A stretch of 15,186 bases of DNA from Planctomycetota bacterium (GTDB lineage Bacteria > Planctomycetota > Phycisphaerae > UBA1845 > PWPN01), in NCBI GenBank assembly GCA_016209665.1, contig JACQVT010000035.1, forward strand, positions 1 to 15,186, given 5' to 3'. Position numbers and translations under genes: made by a program. Each line of letters opens with the position of its first letter. Position 1 is the stretch's first letter. Positions 1 through 6,481 of this stretch are shown here, piece by piece. Under the pieces are notes generated by a model that was not told the DNA's origin, did not search any database, and worked only from the letters and a program-made list of their open reading frames with translations.

Positions 1-1
1 C

Positions 2-721
2 GACCTGCGGTTTCTGGACTGGAACATCTACGGCCGGCTGGAGAAGCTGTTCATCAAGTTGTTCTTCGAGGAGGAGGACCTGCACGTCAACATCCTGGTG
101 GACGCCAGCGCGTCGATGGAGTACGGCCGGCCGGACAAGCACCTGTACGCCCGGCGGGTGGCGGCGGCGATCGCGTACATCGGCCTGGTGAACTACAATC
201 GCGTCAGCGTGACGGCGTTCAGCGACCGCTACGGGCCCGAGATGGTCGGCGTCCGCGGGCGGCGGCTGATCCACCAGGTGCTCGGCCACCTGAGCGGCAT
301 CGAGGCGAGCGGGGCGGGCAACATGACGGCGGCCTGCCGGCAGTTCGCGATCCGCCATCCACAGCGGGGCATCGTGCTGCTGCTGAGCGACTTCATGGAC
401 AAGGCGGGCTACGAGGACGGCCTGCGGTACCTCATCGGCCGCAAGTACGACCTGTACGCGATCCAGATGCTTTCGCCGGAGGAGATCGACCCGCCGCTCA
501 ACGGCGACTTGCAGCTCGTGGATGTCGAGGACGAGGACGTAGCGGACATCACCGTCAGCCGGGCCCTCATCAGCCGGTACAAGCGCAACCTGCACGCCTA
601 CTGCAAGGAGCTGCAGGACTTCTGCACGCGGCGGGGTGTGACGTATATGTTCACGAGCACGGCGGTGCCGTTCGACCAGTTGGTGCTGACCTATCTGCGT
701 CAGCGGGGGTTGCTGCGATGA
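2..721 (+). CDS. DUF58 domain protein (3' part, start outside window)
   Basis: This is the C-terminal 239 residues of a DUF58 protein; the reading frame is open to the left edge. Near the start it shows the family signature RFLDWNIYGRLEKLFIK followed by FFEEEDLHVNILVDASASM. The last stretch carries a VWA-like DxSxS metal-binding motif (DASAS), and LLLSDFMD further on is the second VWA strand. DUF58 proteins are usually encoded beside a MoxR-type AAA+ ATPase and VWA membrane proteins (BatA/BatB type), and are thought to act in chaperone-like or envelope-stress functions; the exact role is not settled. The stop overlaps the next start as ATGA, so the two genes are almost surely translationally coupled. 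A MoxR ATPase would be expected upstream, outside the window. Family call is firm; function is inferred. Confidence 0.9.
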   Translation, partial: DLRFLDWNIYGRLEKLFIKLFFEEEDLHVNILVDASASMEYGRPDKHLYARRVAAAIAYIGLVNYNRVSVTAFSDRYGPEMVGVRGRRLIHQVLGHLSGIEASGAGNMTAACRQFAIRHPQRGIVLLLSDFMDKAGYEDGLRYLIGRKYDLYAIQMLSPEEIDPPLNGDLQLVDVEDEDVADITVSRALISRYKRNLHAYCKELQDFCTRRGVTYMFTSTAVPFDQLVLTYLRQRGLLR

Positions 722-2712
722 GTTTTCTGGCCCCGTGGTACGTGCCCGTACTCGCCGCCGCTGCGACCGTGCCGCCGCTGGTCGTGCTGTACTTCTTGAA
801 GCTCAAGCGCCAGCGGATGCCGATCGCCTCGACGCTGCTGTGGCGCAAGGCGATCGAGGACCTGCGGGTGAACTCGCCGTTCCAGCGGCTCCGCAGCAGC
901 CTGCTGCTGTTCCTGCAACTGCTGATCCTGGTCCTGGCCTGCCTGGCGATCGGCGAGCCGTTCAAGGCGGCGGGGCGGTCGTTCGAGAAGGCGATCGTGC
1001 TGCTGATCGACCAGTCGGCCAGCATGGCCACGGTCGAGGACAACGGTGAGACGCGGCTGGCGATCGCCAAGCGCGAGGCGGCCGGCGTGGTCGAGGGACT
1101 GACGGCGGATCAGCGGGCGATGGTGATCGCGTTTGCCGACCGGGCCCGGGTGCTGGCCTCGTTCACCGCCGACAAAGGCGATCTCCGCCGGGCGATCGAC
1201 TCGATCCAGCAGACCGACGCGGCCGGCTCGCTGCACGAGGCGGTGGCCCTGGCCGAGGCCCACTCGACGCCGGTGGGCGAGGGCATCGGCATCGGCGATC
1301 AGCAGGTCTCTCAGGCCCACCTGATTCTGCTGACCGACGGCCGACTGCCCGACGCGGAGAAGGTCGCGGTCCGGCGGAGCACCATCGATCTGGTCAAGGT
1401 GGGCAAGGCGACGGCCAACGTGGGCATCGTGGACCTCGACGTGCGGCGGAGCTACGAGCAGCCGGCCCAACTGACGGTGCTGGCCCGCGTGCGGAACCTG
1501 GGCGCGACCAAGGTGGAGCGAGATCTGTCGCTGGTAATCGACGGGCAGGAGAGGGACGTCCGCCCGCTGAGCCTCGCCGCCGCCGCCGGCCCCGATCGCC
1601 TGCCGATGATGCAGGCCGGCGGCGTCCCCGCGGAGGGCAGCGAGGCAGTGGTGCCGTTCGACGTGGTGCTCGACACCGGGGCCAACGTCGAGGTGCGGCT
1701 CTCGGGCGAGGACGGCCTGGCCGTCGACGACCTGGCGTTCGCGGTGGTCACGCCGCCGCACCCGATGAAGGTGCTGCTGGTGACGGCGGGGAACCGCTTC
1801 CTGAGCCGGCTCATCGGGGTGATGCCGCTGGACAAGTTCGACGTCTGGACACCCCAGCAATACCAGGAGAAGCCGGACGCGGAGCTGATCGACAACGGCC
1901 GATGCATCTACGACGTGGTCGTGTTCGACGACCAGTCGACCGACCGCCTGCCGCCCGGCAACTACTTCTTTTTCGGCGGGATCCCCATCATCGACGGCGT
2001 GCAGGCGGGCGACATCAAGGAGGGCGAGGTGCTGCTCGACTGGGACGACACGCACCCGGTCCTCCAGCACGTGGTGGTCGAGTCGCTGAACCTCGTGGGC
2101 TGGCGGGACCTGAAGCTGCCCAAGGAGGCGGTGCGGCTGATCGAGGGGACGAGCGGCCCGGTACTGGCCCTGCTGCAGCGCGGGCGGAACCAGTACCTGA
2201 TCTCGGCGTTCAGCATCTTCGACGAGACGCGGACGCGGCTGAACACCGACTGGGTCTATCGGTCCGATTCGGTCGCGTTCGTGTACGACGCCCTGCGGTT
2301 TCTGGCCGGCAGCACAACCATCGGCCAGCAGCCGCGTGTGGCTCCCGGCCAGCCGTTCAGCGTGCCCGTCTCGCCGAAGTACAAGAACGTGACGGTCGCC
2401 CGGCCGGACGGCACGACCGACTCCGTCGCCGTCGGGGCCCTGAACATGGCCACGTACAGCCGCACCGACCGGGTGGGTATCTATACCGTCAACACCGGCA
2501 TCCCCGACGAGGGTAGCCGGGCGGTCAGCCTGCTGAACGAGCAGGAGAGCCTCATCGCTCCCAACGCGGCCTTTCGCATGGCCGCCGGCGAGGTCAAGCA
2601 GACCGGCGGCAGCGAGCTGGCCCGCCGCCCGCTGTGGCCCTACTTCCTGATGGCCCTGGGCGGCGTGCTGCTGATCGAGTGGATCGTGTACAACAAGCGT
2701 GTGTACGTGTAA
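718..2712 (+). CDS. BatA-like membrane protein with von Willebrand factor A domain
   Basis: This 664-residue protein begins with a BatA N-terminal domain (residues 1-80, starting MSFLAPWYVP). It has membrane segments at about 8-28 and 61-78, and the basic stretch KLKRQR lies between them. A VWA domain follows from about 91: the MIDAS motif is DQSAS at 98-102, with Ser171 in the usual Thr position (AAGSLHEA) and TDGR at 206-209. A long beta-rich extracytoplasmic region then runs to about 635. A last membrane segment (LWPYFLMALGGVLLIEWIVY) precedes a short basic tail. The start is fixed by the ATGA overlap with the DUF58 gene. BatA-type proteins are believed to act in the envelope with DUF58 and MoxR partners, but substrates are unknown. 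At 664 residues it is about twice the length of classic BatA (about 330) because of the extra C-terminal region, a form common in Planctomycetota. Confidence 0.9.
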   Translation: MSFLAPWYVPVLAAAATVPPLVVLYFLKLKRQRMPIASTLLWRKAIEDLRVNSPFQRLRSSLLLFLQLLILVLACLAIGEPFKAAGRSFEKAIVLLIDQSASMATVEDNGETRLAIAKREAAGVVEGLTADQRAMVIAFADRARVLASFTADKGDLRRAIDSIQQTDAAGSLHEAVALAEAHSTPVGEGIGIGDQQVSQAHLILLTDGRLPDAEKVAVRRSTIDLVKVGKATANVGIVDLDVRRSYEQPAQLTVLARVRNLGATKVERDLSLVIDGQERDVRPLSLAAAAGPDRLPMMQAGGVPAEGSEAVVPFDVVLDTGANVEVRLSGEDGLAVDDLAFAVVTPPHPMKVLLVTAGNRFLSRLIGVMPLDKFDVWTPQQYQEKPDAELIDNGRCIYDVVVFDDQSTDRLPPGNYFFFGGIPIIDGVQAGDIKEGEVLLDWDDTHPVLQHVVVESLNLVGWRDLKLPKEAVRLIEGTSGPVLALLQRGRNQYLISAFSIFDETRTRLNTDWVYRSDSVAFVYDALRFLAGSTTIGQQPRVAPGQPFSVPVSPKYKNVTVARPDGTTDSVAVGALNMATYSRTDRVGIYTVNTGIPDEGSRAVSLLNEQESLIAPNAAFRMAAGEVKQTGGSELARRPLWPYFLMALGGVLLIEWIVYNKRVYV

Positions 2713-2735
2713 TGCCCAATGATGGTGGGGCGCGG

Positions 2736-2741
2736 TATAAT
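2736..2741 (+). promoter_or_regulatory. TATAAT -10 box upstream of the small ORF pair
   Basis: A perfect TATAAT in GC-rich surroundings ends 24 bases before the ATG at 2766. That would give a transcript leader of about 18 bases. No good -35 hexamer is seen 16-18 bases upstream. The box suggests that the small genes have their own promoter and are not just the tail of the VWA operon. Confidence 0.5.
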
Positions 2742-2765
2742 GGGCTTGGTGAGACAGTGGCCAAG

Positions 2766-3074
2766 ATGACGTACAAAGCTGTGGTCCAGAACGGCGTCGT
2801 GCGGCTGCCGCCCGGCGTGGTGATCGCCGAGGGCACCGAGGTGCAGGTCGTTGTCTCGTCCGGCGAGACCCAAGAGGCCGGGACGAAATACTGGGGCCCG
2901 CACTACTACGGTGAGCAGGACGAGAACGGCGTGGACCTGTCGCTGATCCGGGAGAACCTCAAGCTGACGCCGCTGGAACGCATCCGCAAGGCCGACGCCG
3001 CCCGCCGCCAGGCCCTCAAGCTGCTGGAATATGGAAGACAACACCGCGAAAACGCCGCTCGAACGGATCGCTGA
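2766..3074 (+). CDS. Small protein with AF2212-antitoxin-like N-terminus
   Basis: The ORF encodes 102 residues. The first 32 (MTYKAVVQNGVVRLPPGVVI, then AEGTEVQVVV) match the beta-strand pattern of AF2212/DUF104-type antitoxins: a V.NGV.RLP stretch followed by EGTEV.V.V. The second half is different: YWGPHYYGEQDENGVDLSLI, then RENLKLTPLERIRKADAARR, is predicted helical and resembles the D.SLIR..L.LTP.ER segment of small planctomycete proteins of unknown function. ATG 2766 was chosen because it begins the recognisable domain and lies just downstream of the TATAAT box; upstream in-frame ATGs would run back into the VWA gene. No PIN or other toxin is visible next to it, so an antitoxin role is only a possibility. 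It overlaps the second small ORF, which starts inside it at 3031. Confidence 0.65.
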   Translation: MTYKAVVQNGVVRLPPGVVIAEGTEVQVVVSSGETQEAGTKYWGPHYYGEQDENGVDLSLIRENLKLTPLERIRKADAARRQALKLLEYGRQHRENAARTDR

Positions 3075-3173
3075 ACTGCTTGCCAACGCCCCAAAGACCA
3101 GCAGGCCGCTCTGCAGCTTCTGGCCATCAAGCGCATGCGCGACGGCGACCAGCCGAATGATCAGGTCCCCTGA
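3031..3173 (+). pseudogene. Small second ORF, interrupted by a -1 frameshift (decay, sequence error or programmed)
   Basis: From ATG 3031, inside the 3' end of the previous gene in another frame, the reading MEDNTAKTPLERIAELLANA is coding-like up to CCA-AAG at 3091-3096. In that frame the sequence then degenerates (TSRPLCSFWPSSACAT) and runs on to a stop at 3193-3195. Moving back one base gives KDQQAALQLLAIKRMRDGDQ and then PNDQVP, with a stop at 3171-3173; this is well-formed amphipathic coding sequence. The joined product would be 47 residues. The junction is C-CCA-AAG at 3090-3096, which fits the X-XXY-YYZ form of a -1 slippery heptamer, and GCAG/CTGC arms (3101-3104 and 3111-3114) could make a weak hairpin just after it. 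One missing C in the C-run would explain it equally well. The joined protein shares TPLERI and a later QAL.LL pattern with the preceding protein. Function unknown. Confidence 0.5.
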
Positions 3174-3226
3174 ATCCTCCATGTCCCGTCGATGAACCGG
3201 CCGTGCGCCCGGAGATGCCGTTCAGA

Positions 3227-4348
3227 TCAGCGATTTGGCAGTAGACCGATGGATTGAGCGCGGTCCCGCAGGACCTGGCCGCGGGGCGTTTCGACCTTTG
3301 TCATGTTCTTGATGACGTCCGGATAGGCGCGGAACGACTCGCAGGCGGCCTGCCATTCCTGCGGGTTGCGGGCGCTCAGGTTCGGCGCCTCATCGAGGCA
3401 CAGCGCCATGTAGGCGGCGCGGGCCCGGTCGGTGGGGCCGCCGGCCAGGTCCCTCTCTAACCGCGGCAGCCATTCCCGGCGGAGTTCGCCCAGCCGATCC
3501 AGCGGGCGGGGCAGCGGCTCGACGTTCGCCGCCGGCTGCGTTCGGATGCGGAATGCCCTGCCGTCGGTGGTCGCGATTTCCTCACCCCCGTTTTTCAGGA
3601 TGACCGTCCGGGCCACGTCGGCGAGCCGTTGGCCGTATCGCGTGATCGTCTCGTCGGTGGGTAGACCGGGGCGGCAGGTATTGCGGTAGAGGTCCTTGAT
3701 CTGCCAGCCCTGGGCGTCGATCCATCGGCGGCCCTTCATGACACCGACGATGCAGCCGGCGGTGGCGGCGTTGCAGTCGGCGTCCCAGCCGAAGTTGAAC
3801 GCGAGGCGGATGGTCTCGACGAAGTCGCCCCGGCCGTACAGCAGCGACCCCACGATCGCCGCGGTGTTGAGGTTCAAGTCCGACCAGGGGTTGAGTGCGA
3901 TGCGGCCGGTCAGCGGCGGTTCGATCCCCAGCTCCATCAGCCCGCGGGCGTACCGGTTCGCGCACCAGATCCGGTCGGAGATATGGGCTCTCCACAGCTC
4001 CACGATCCGCTCCGGCGGCAGGAACACCTCTCCGGACCGCTGCATCTCGATGATGTAGACCCACTCGATGTCCGTGTCGTCGTCGGTTCGGGCCCCCTCC
4101 GGGAGCGACGGAACGTATTGCCGGACCTCGCCGGGCTCGTGGATGTACTTGTTCTCGTGGGGCAGACCGTTCAGGTTGCCGAGGATCTGCCCGATCAGGC
4201 CGCCCTGGATCTTGTCGTCGAGCACGTCGGCCGGCATCTGGACGAATCCCGACCTGTTCTGGGCACAGGCCCCGAGCAGGAGCACCGCTGTCGTCGCCAG
4301 GATGACCCGTGTTCGGCCCCGTCGCATCTTCACTATCTCATCTGCCAT
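3227..4348 (-). CDS. ADP-ribosylglycohydrolase family lipoprotein
   Basis: This 373-residue protein belongs to the ADP-ribosylglycohydrolase (DraG/ARH) fold family. Residues 1-28 form a lipoprotein signal: a basic n-region (MRRGRTR), a hydrophobic core (VILATTAVLL), and the lipobox LLGAC with Cys28. The fold begins with DDKIQGGLIGQILGNLNGLP (44-63), matching the family KI.G...G...GD..G.P start. The first metal motif is TDDDTD at 88-93 and the second is GWDADCNAATAG at 187-198, where the usual D-x-D-T reads D189-A-D191-C192. ATG 4348 is preceded by GGAG at a good distance, better than the internal Met8. Members remove ADP-ribose from proteins or act on related ADP-ribosyl or nucleoside compounds; the substrate here is unknown. 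The export signal points to an envelope role. It is divergent from the STAS gene. Family firm, activity uncertain. Confidence 0.88.
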   Translation of the reverse strand: MADEIVKMRRGRTRVILATTAVLLLGACAQNRSGFVQMPADVLDDKIQGGLIGQILGNLNGLPHENKYIHEPGEVRQYVPSLPEGARTDDDTDIEWVYIIEMQRSGEVFLPPERIVELWRAHISDRIWCANRYARGLMELGIEPPLTGRIALNPWSDLNLNTAAIVGSLLYGRGDFVETIRLAFNFGWDADCNAATAGCIVGVMKGRRWIDAQGWQIKDLYRNTCRPGLPTDETITRYGQRLADVARTVILKNGGEEIATTDGRAFRIRTQPAANVEPLPRPLDRLGELRREWLPRLERDLAGGPTDRARAAYMALCLDEAPNLSARNPQEWQAACESFRAYPDVIKNMTKVETPRGQVLRDRAQSIGLLPNR

Positions 4349-4402
4349 GCCAGCTTCTCCGGGCTTTTTACAGAATCCACGCCCATTGGGCGGCCTCGCG
4401 AC

Positions 4403-4411
4403 GTATAATAC
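4403..4411. promoter_or_regulatory. Near-symmetric -10 element between divergent genes
   Basis: GTATAATAC contains TATAAT on the plus strand (4404-4409). Its complement, GTATTATAC, contains TATTAT on the minus strand. It lies in the 91-base gap between the lipoprotein gene (start 4348, minus) and the STAS gene (start 4440, plus). Leaders would be about 24 and 50 bases. Clear -35 hexamers are not visible on either side. Confidence 0.45.
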
Positions 4412-4439
4412 CCGAGCCAGCCGCCCAAGCGAGGTGCCC

Positions 4440-4799
4440 ATGTCCGATCCGGTCACGACCATCCAGCCGCACGAGCACGCGCTCGTCATCACGATCGACA
4501 AACGGTCGCTCGACGGTCCGTCCACCGAGCAACTCGTCGAGGACGTCCTGACGGCGGCGGCGGCGCGGACTGGTGTCCCCGTCGTGCTGGACATGAGCCG
4601 GGTCCGGTTCGCCCCCAGCGTCGCCCTGGGCCAACTGGTGCAGTTGAGCAAGAGTTTCCGGCTCGACGGGCGAAGGATCGCCTTGATTGGCATCGACCGC
4701 AAGATCTACGACACCATCCGCGTTACTCAACTCCACACCGTCCTGGAACTCCACGACACGCTGGAGCAAGCCCTCGCGTCACCGGGCAAGCGCGGCTGA
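4440..4799 (+). CDS. STAS-domain protein (anti-sigma-factor-antagonist type)
   Basis: The protein has 119 residues, the usual size of a single STAS domain. The central motif VVLDMSRVRFAPSVALGQLV (48-67) aligns with the SpoIIAA-type D.S.V.FMDSSGLG motif. Ser60 is at the position of the phosphorylated serine, but the preceding Asp is Pro59 and the following Ser-Gly is Val61-Ala62. The C-terminal part (RRIALIGIDRKIYDTIRVTQ, then LHTVLELHDTLEQAL) fits the last strand and helix. ATG 4440 has GAGGTG just upstream. STAS proteins of this class switch partners with a serine-kinase anti-sigma factor, or act in other phosphorylation relays; no kinase or phosphatase gene is adjacent, so it is an orphan here. 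The altered motif leaves open whether it is still phospho-regulated. Confidence 0.85.
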   Translation: MSDPVTTIQPHEHALVITIDKRSLDGPSTEQLVEDVLTAAAARTGVPVVLDMSRVRFAPSVALGQLVQLSKSFRLDGRRIALIGIDRKIYDTIRVTQLHTVLELHDTLEQALASPGKRG

Positions 4800-5192
4800 G
4801 GTGCCAGTGTTCGGTCAAAGCGCAACCGGCCGACCTTTTCCGTCACCTGGGCGCCGTCCCGCCGATCGTGGGTCTGGGCGTCATAAGACACTGTTTTATA
4901 TAATGTTACATTTTTTCCTTGCTGCCGGCTGTCGAGCCACCGACTGAGGTGACTTTCGGAAGACAGGGCGGTGGCGCGCCCATCGGAACCCCTCGGCAGG
5001 GCCGACGAGTCGCCCCGACGAAGTGCGTTGGCCGAGGCGCCCAGTGGCCAGAGCGGTCTCGCTCCGCGCCGATTCCCCGCCCCTACCCAGCGGTCGGCTC
5101 CACGGGTAGGATGGTGCACATCGGGGGTCAGGGGCCCGGTCGGCCTGCTGGCCCGTGCGTGTGCCGCGGTCGTCGAACACCCTCGACTGGAG
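4800..5192 (+). other. Intergenic stretch without a convincing gene
   Basis: About 390 bases lie between the STAS gene and the three-helix membrane protein. Possible ORFs on both strands are rich in Arg, Pro and Gly and show no domain. The stretch holds an AT-rich island at about 4881-4920 and is otherwise GC-rich with many short complementary segments. I looked for tRNA, tmRNA, RNase P and SRP RNA core motifs and saw none. A long 5' leader or a small RNA starting near 4911 is possible but unproven. Confidence 0.5.
4884..4904 (+). promoter_or_regulatory. AT-rich dyad overlapping the start of a TATAAT box
   Basis: TAAGACA (4884-4890) and TGTTTTA (4892-4898) form an imperfect inverted repeat around a single C, with one mismatch. 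TATAAT follows at 4899-4904, and an A/T-rich run continues to 4918. A dyad abutting a -10 box is the usual layout of a repressor site. No -35 hexamer is obvious, and the nearest plus-strand start is some 290 bases away. Confidence 0.35.
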
Positions 5193-5558
5193 ATGGTTGG
5201 CGTGGCCAAGTTTTCACTCCGACGGTTTGATACCCAGGCTCAGGCAAGCGTCCTGCTGTCGCTGCTGTCCGTTGTGTCGCTGGCGGCATTGGCCTTCTTC
5301 GTGATGGGCCGGATGAGCTTCAGCGAGTTCACCCCCTACTACGGAGGGAACCGGCGGATGGCGATCCTGGGGGCGGGCGTCGTGACGCTGCTGCTGTCCG
5401 GTGCCGGGTTCGGGTTTGGGCTCAACAGCGCCGGGCAGCGACGCAACGACAAGCAGCAATTGTCCTGGCTGGGCTTCTTCGTGGGGGCGATCGTGCTGGC
5501 CCTGGCCCTGGTGATGCTCGTGCTGTTTGCCGTCCGGGGCGAGGCGGTTATTCAGTAG
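5193..5558 (+). CDS. Three-helix membrane protein of unknown function
   Basis: This 121-residue protein has a short basic N-terminus (KFSLRRFD) and three clear hydrophobic segments at about 18-38, 56-77 and 92-114. A polar loop (NSAGQRRNDKQQ) lies between the second and third. I do not recognise a family; the lack of charged residues in the helices argues against a transporter pore. ATG 5193 is given as start, but GGAG at 5189-5192 touches it. The in-frame GTG at 5202 has that GGAG nine bases upstream and may be the true start, giving 118 residues. It ends 77 bases before lutA on the same strand, so it may share the transcript. Confidence 0.7.
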   Translation: MVGVAKFSLRRFDTQAQASVLLSLLSVVSLAALAFFVMGRMSFSEFTPYYGGNRRMAILGAGVVTLLLSGAGFGFGLNSAGQRRNDKQQLSWLGFFVGAIVLALALVMLVLFAVRGEAVIQ

Positions 5559-5635
5559 GCCGGCGTGGGGGTGGCCGTTCGGCGGACCCGGCGGTTGGCA
5601 ACGGAGGGTCCATCGATCGTCACAACGGCGGGTCC

Positions 5636-6481
5636 ATGCGAGTCTCCCTCTTCGTTACGTGTCTGAGCGATCTGTACTTCCCCGAAGTAGCGGAGTCGGT
5701 CGTCCGCGTGCTGCATCGGCTGGGCATCGCCTGTGACTTCCCGGCCGGCCAGACCTGCTGCGGTCAGCCCGCTCTCAACAGCGGCTACCTCGACGAGGCC
5801 CGGACGGTGGCCCGGCGGATGATCGACGTGTTCGCCGACGCCGAGACGGTGGTCACGCCCTCCGGTTCCTGCTGCGCGACCGTCCGCGAGTACTTCCCCC
5901 ATCTGCTCAAGGCGGACCCGGCCGAACACCGGCGGGCCCAGGCGATGGCCGCCAAGACGTTCGAGTTCACCGAATTCCTGCAGAAGCGCCTGAAGGTTGA
6001 CTGGTCCAGGTGGGACCTGCCCTACTCGGCGGTGGCGACGTTCCATTACAGTTGCCACAACCGCGGCATCGGCATGTCCCCGGACGACATCCTGGGCCTG
6101 GTGCGGCAGTTCCGCGGCCTGAAGTACCGTTCGCTGGTCAAGACCGAGCAGTGCTGCGGGTTCGGCGGCACGTTCGCGGTCAAGTTCGGCGAGATCTCGG
6201 GGGCGATGGTCCAGGACAAGATCGCCTGCGTCAAGGCGACGGGTGCAGACACGCTGATCTGCAACGACGGCGGCTGCACGCTCAACATCATCGGGGCCCT
6301 GCACCGCGAGGGCGTGAACATCCAGGTGAAGCACGTGGCGAGCATGTTGGACGAGGCCATGAAGGCCGGCAACAACCGCCAGCTTTACGCCCGCCGCGCC
6401 GACGGACCGGCGACGGTGCCGCTGCATTCCTGCTCGTGCGGACACGGGGTGACGGCGGCCGGCGGTGGGGGGGCCGGATGA
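5636..6481 (+). CDS. lutA: Lactate utilization protein A (CCG-domain iron-sulfur oxidoreductase subunit)
   Basis: The 281-residue protein has the two cysteine-rich CCG domains of LutA/YkgE and the GlpC/heterodisulfide reductase group. They appear as TCCGQPALNSGY (40-51) with SGSCC (76-80), then SCH at 139-141 with QCCGFGGTFAVK (172-183) and CNDGGC (209-214). It starts with MRVSLFVTCLSDLYFPEVAE, the standard LutA beginning. With LutB and LutC it oxidises L-lactate to pyruvate in the cytoplasm; LutA carries iron-sulfur or disulfide redox chemistry. The C-terminal 25 residues (with HSCSCGH) are an unusual Cys/Gly-rich tail. The stop overlaps lutB as ATGA. No close ribosome binding site is seen; the nearest GGAGG is 28 bases upstream, but the family N-terminus makes ATG 5636 the natural start. 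Confidence 0.93.
   Translation: MRVSLFVTCLSDLYFPEVAESVVRVLHRLGIACDFPAGQTCCGQPALNSGYLDEARTVARRMIDVFADAETVVTPSGSCCATVREYFPHLLKADPAEHRRAQAMAAKTFEFTEFLQKRLKVDWSRWDLPYSAVATFHYSCHNRGIGMSPDDILGLVRQFRGLKYRSLVKTEQCCGFGGTFAVKFGEISGAMVQDKIACVKATGADTLICNDGGCTLNIIGALHREGVNIQVKHVASMLDEAMKAGNNRQLYARRADGPATVPLHSCSCGHGVTAAGGGGAG

Noticed and set aside
700..2070. Long minus-strand ORF (456 codons) opposite the VWA gene
   Set aside because: Its product is rich in His, Arg, Gln, Asp and Val in the pattern of an antisense reading of GC-rich coding DNA, with no domain; the plus strand is clearly coding.
2766..3173. Complete toxin-antitoxin pair
   Set aside because: The first protein has an antitoxin-like N-terminus, but the second ORF has no PIN, RelE or other toxin motif and is frame-interrupted.
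5603..5638. Upstream ATC start for lutA after GGAGG (in frame, within a repeated GGGTCCAT)
   Set aside because: ATC is a very rare start and the family N-terminus begins at ATG 5636; the repeated octamer is probably chance.
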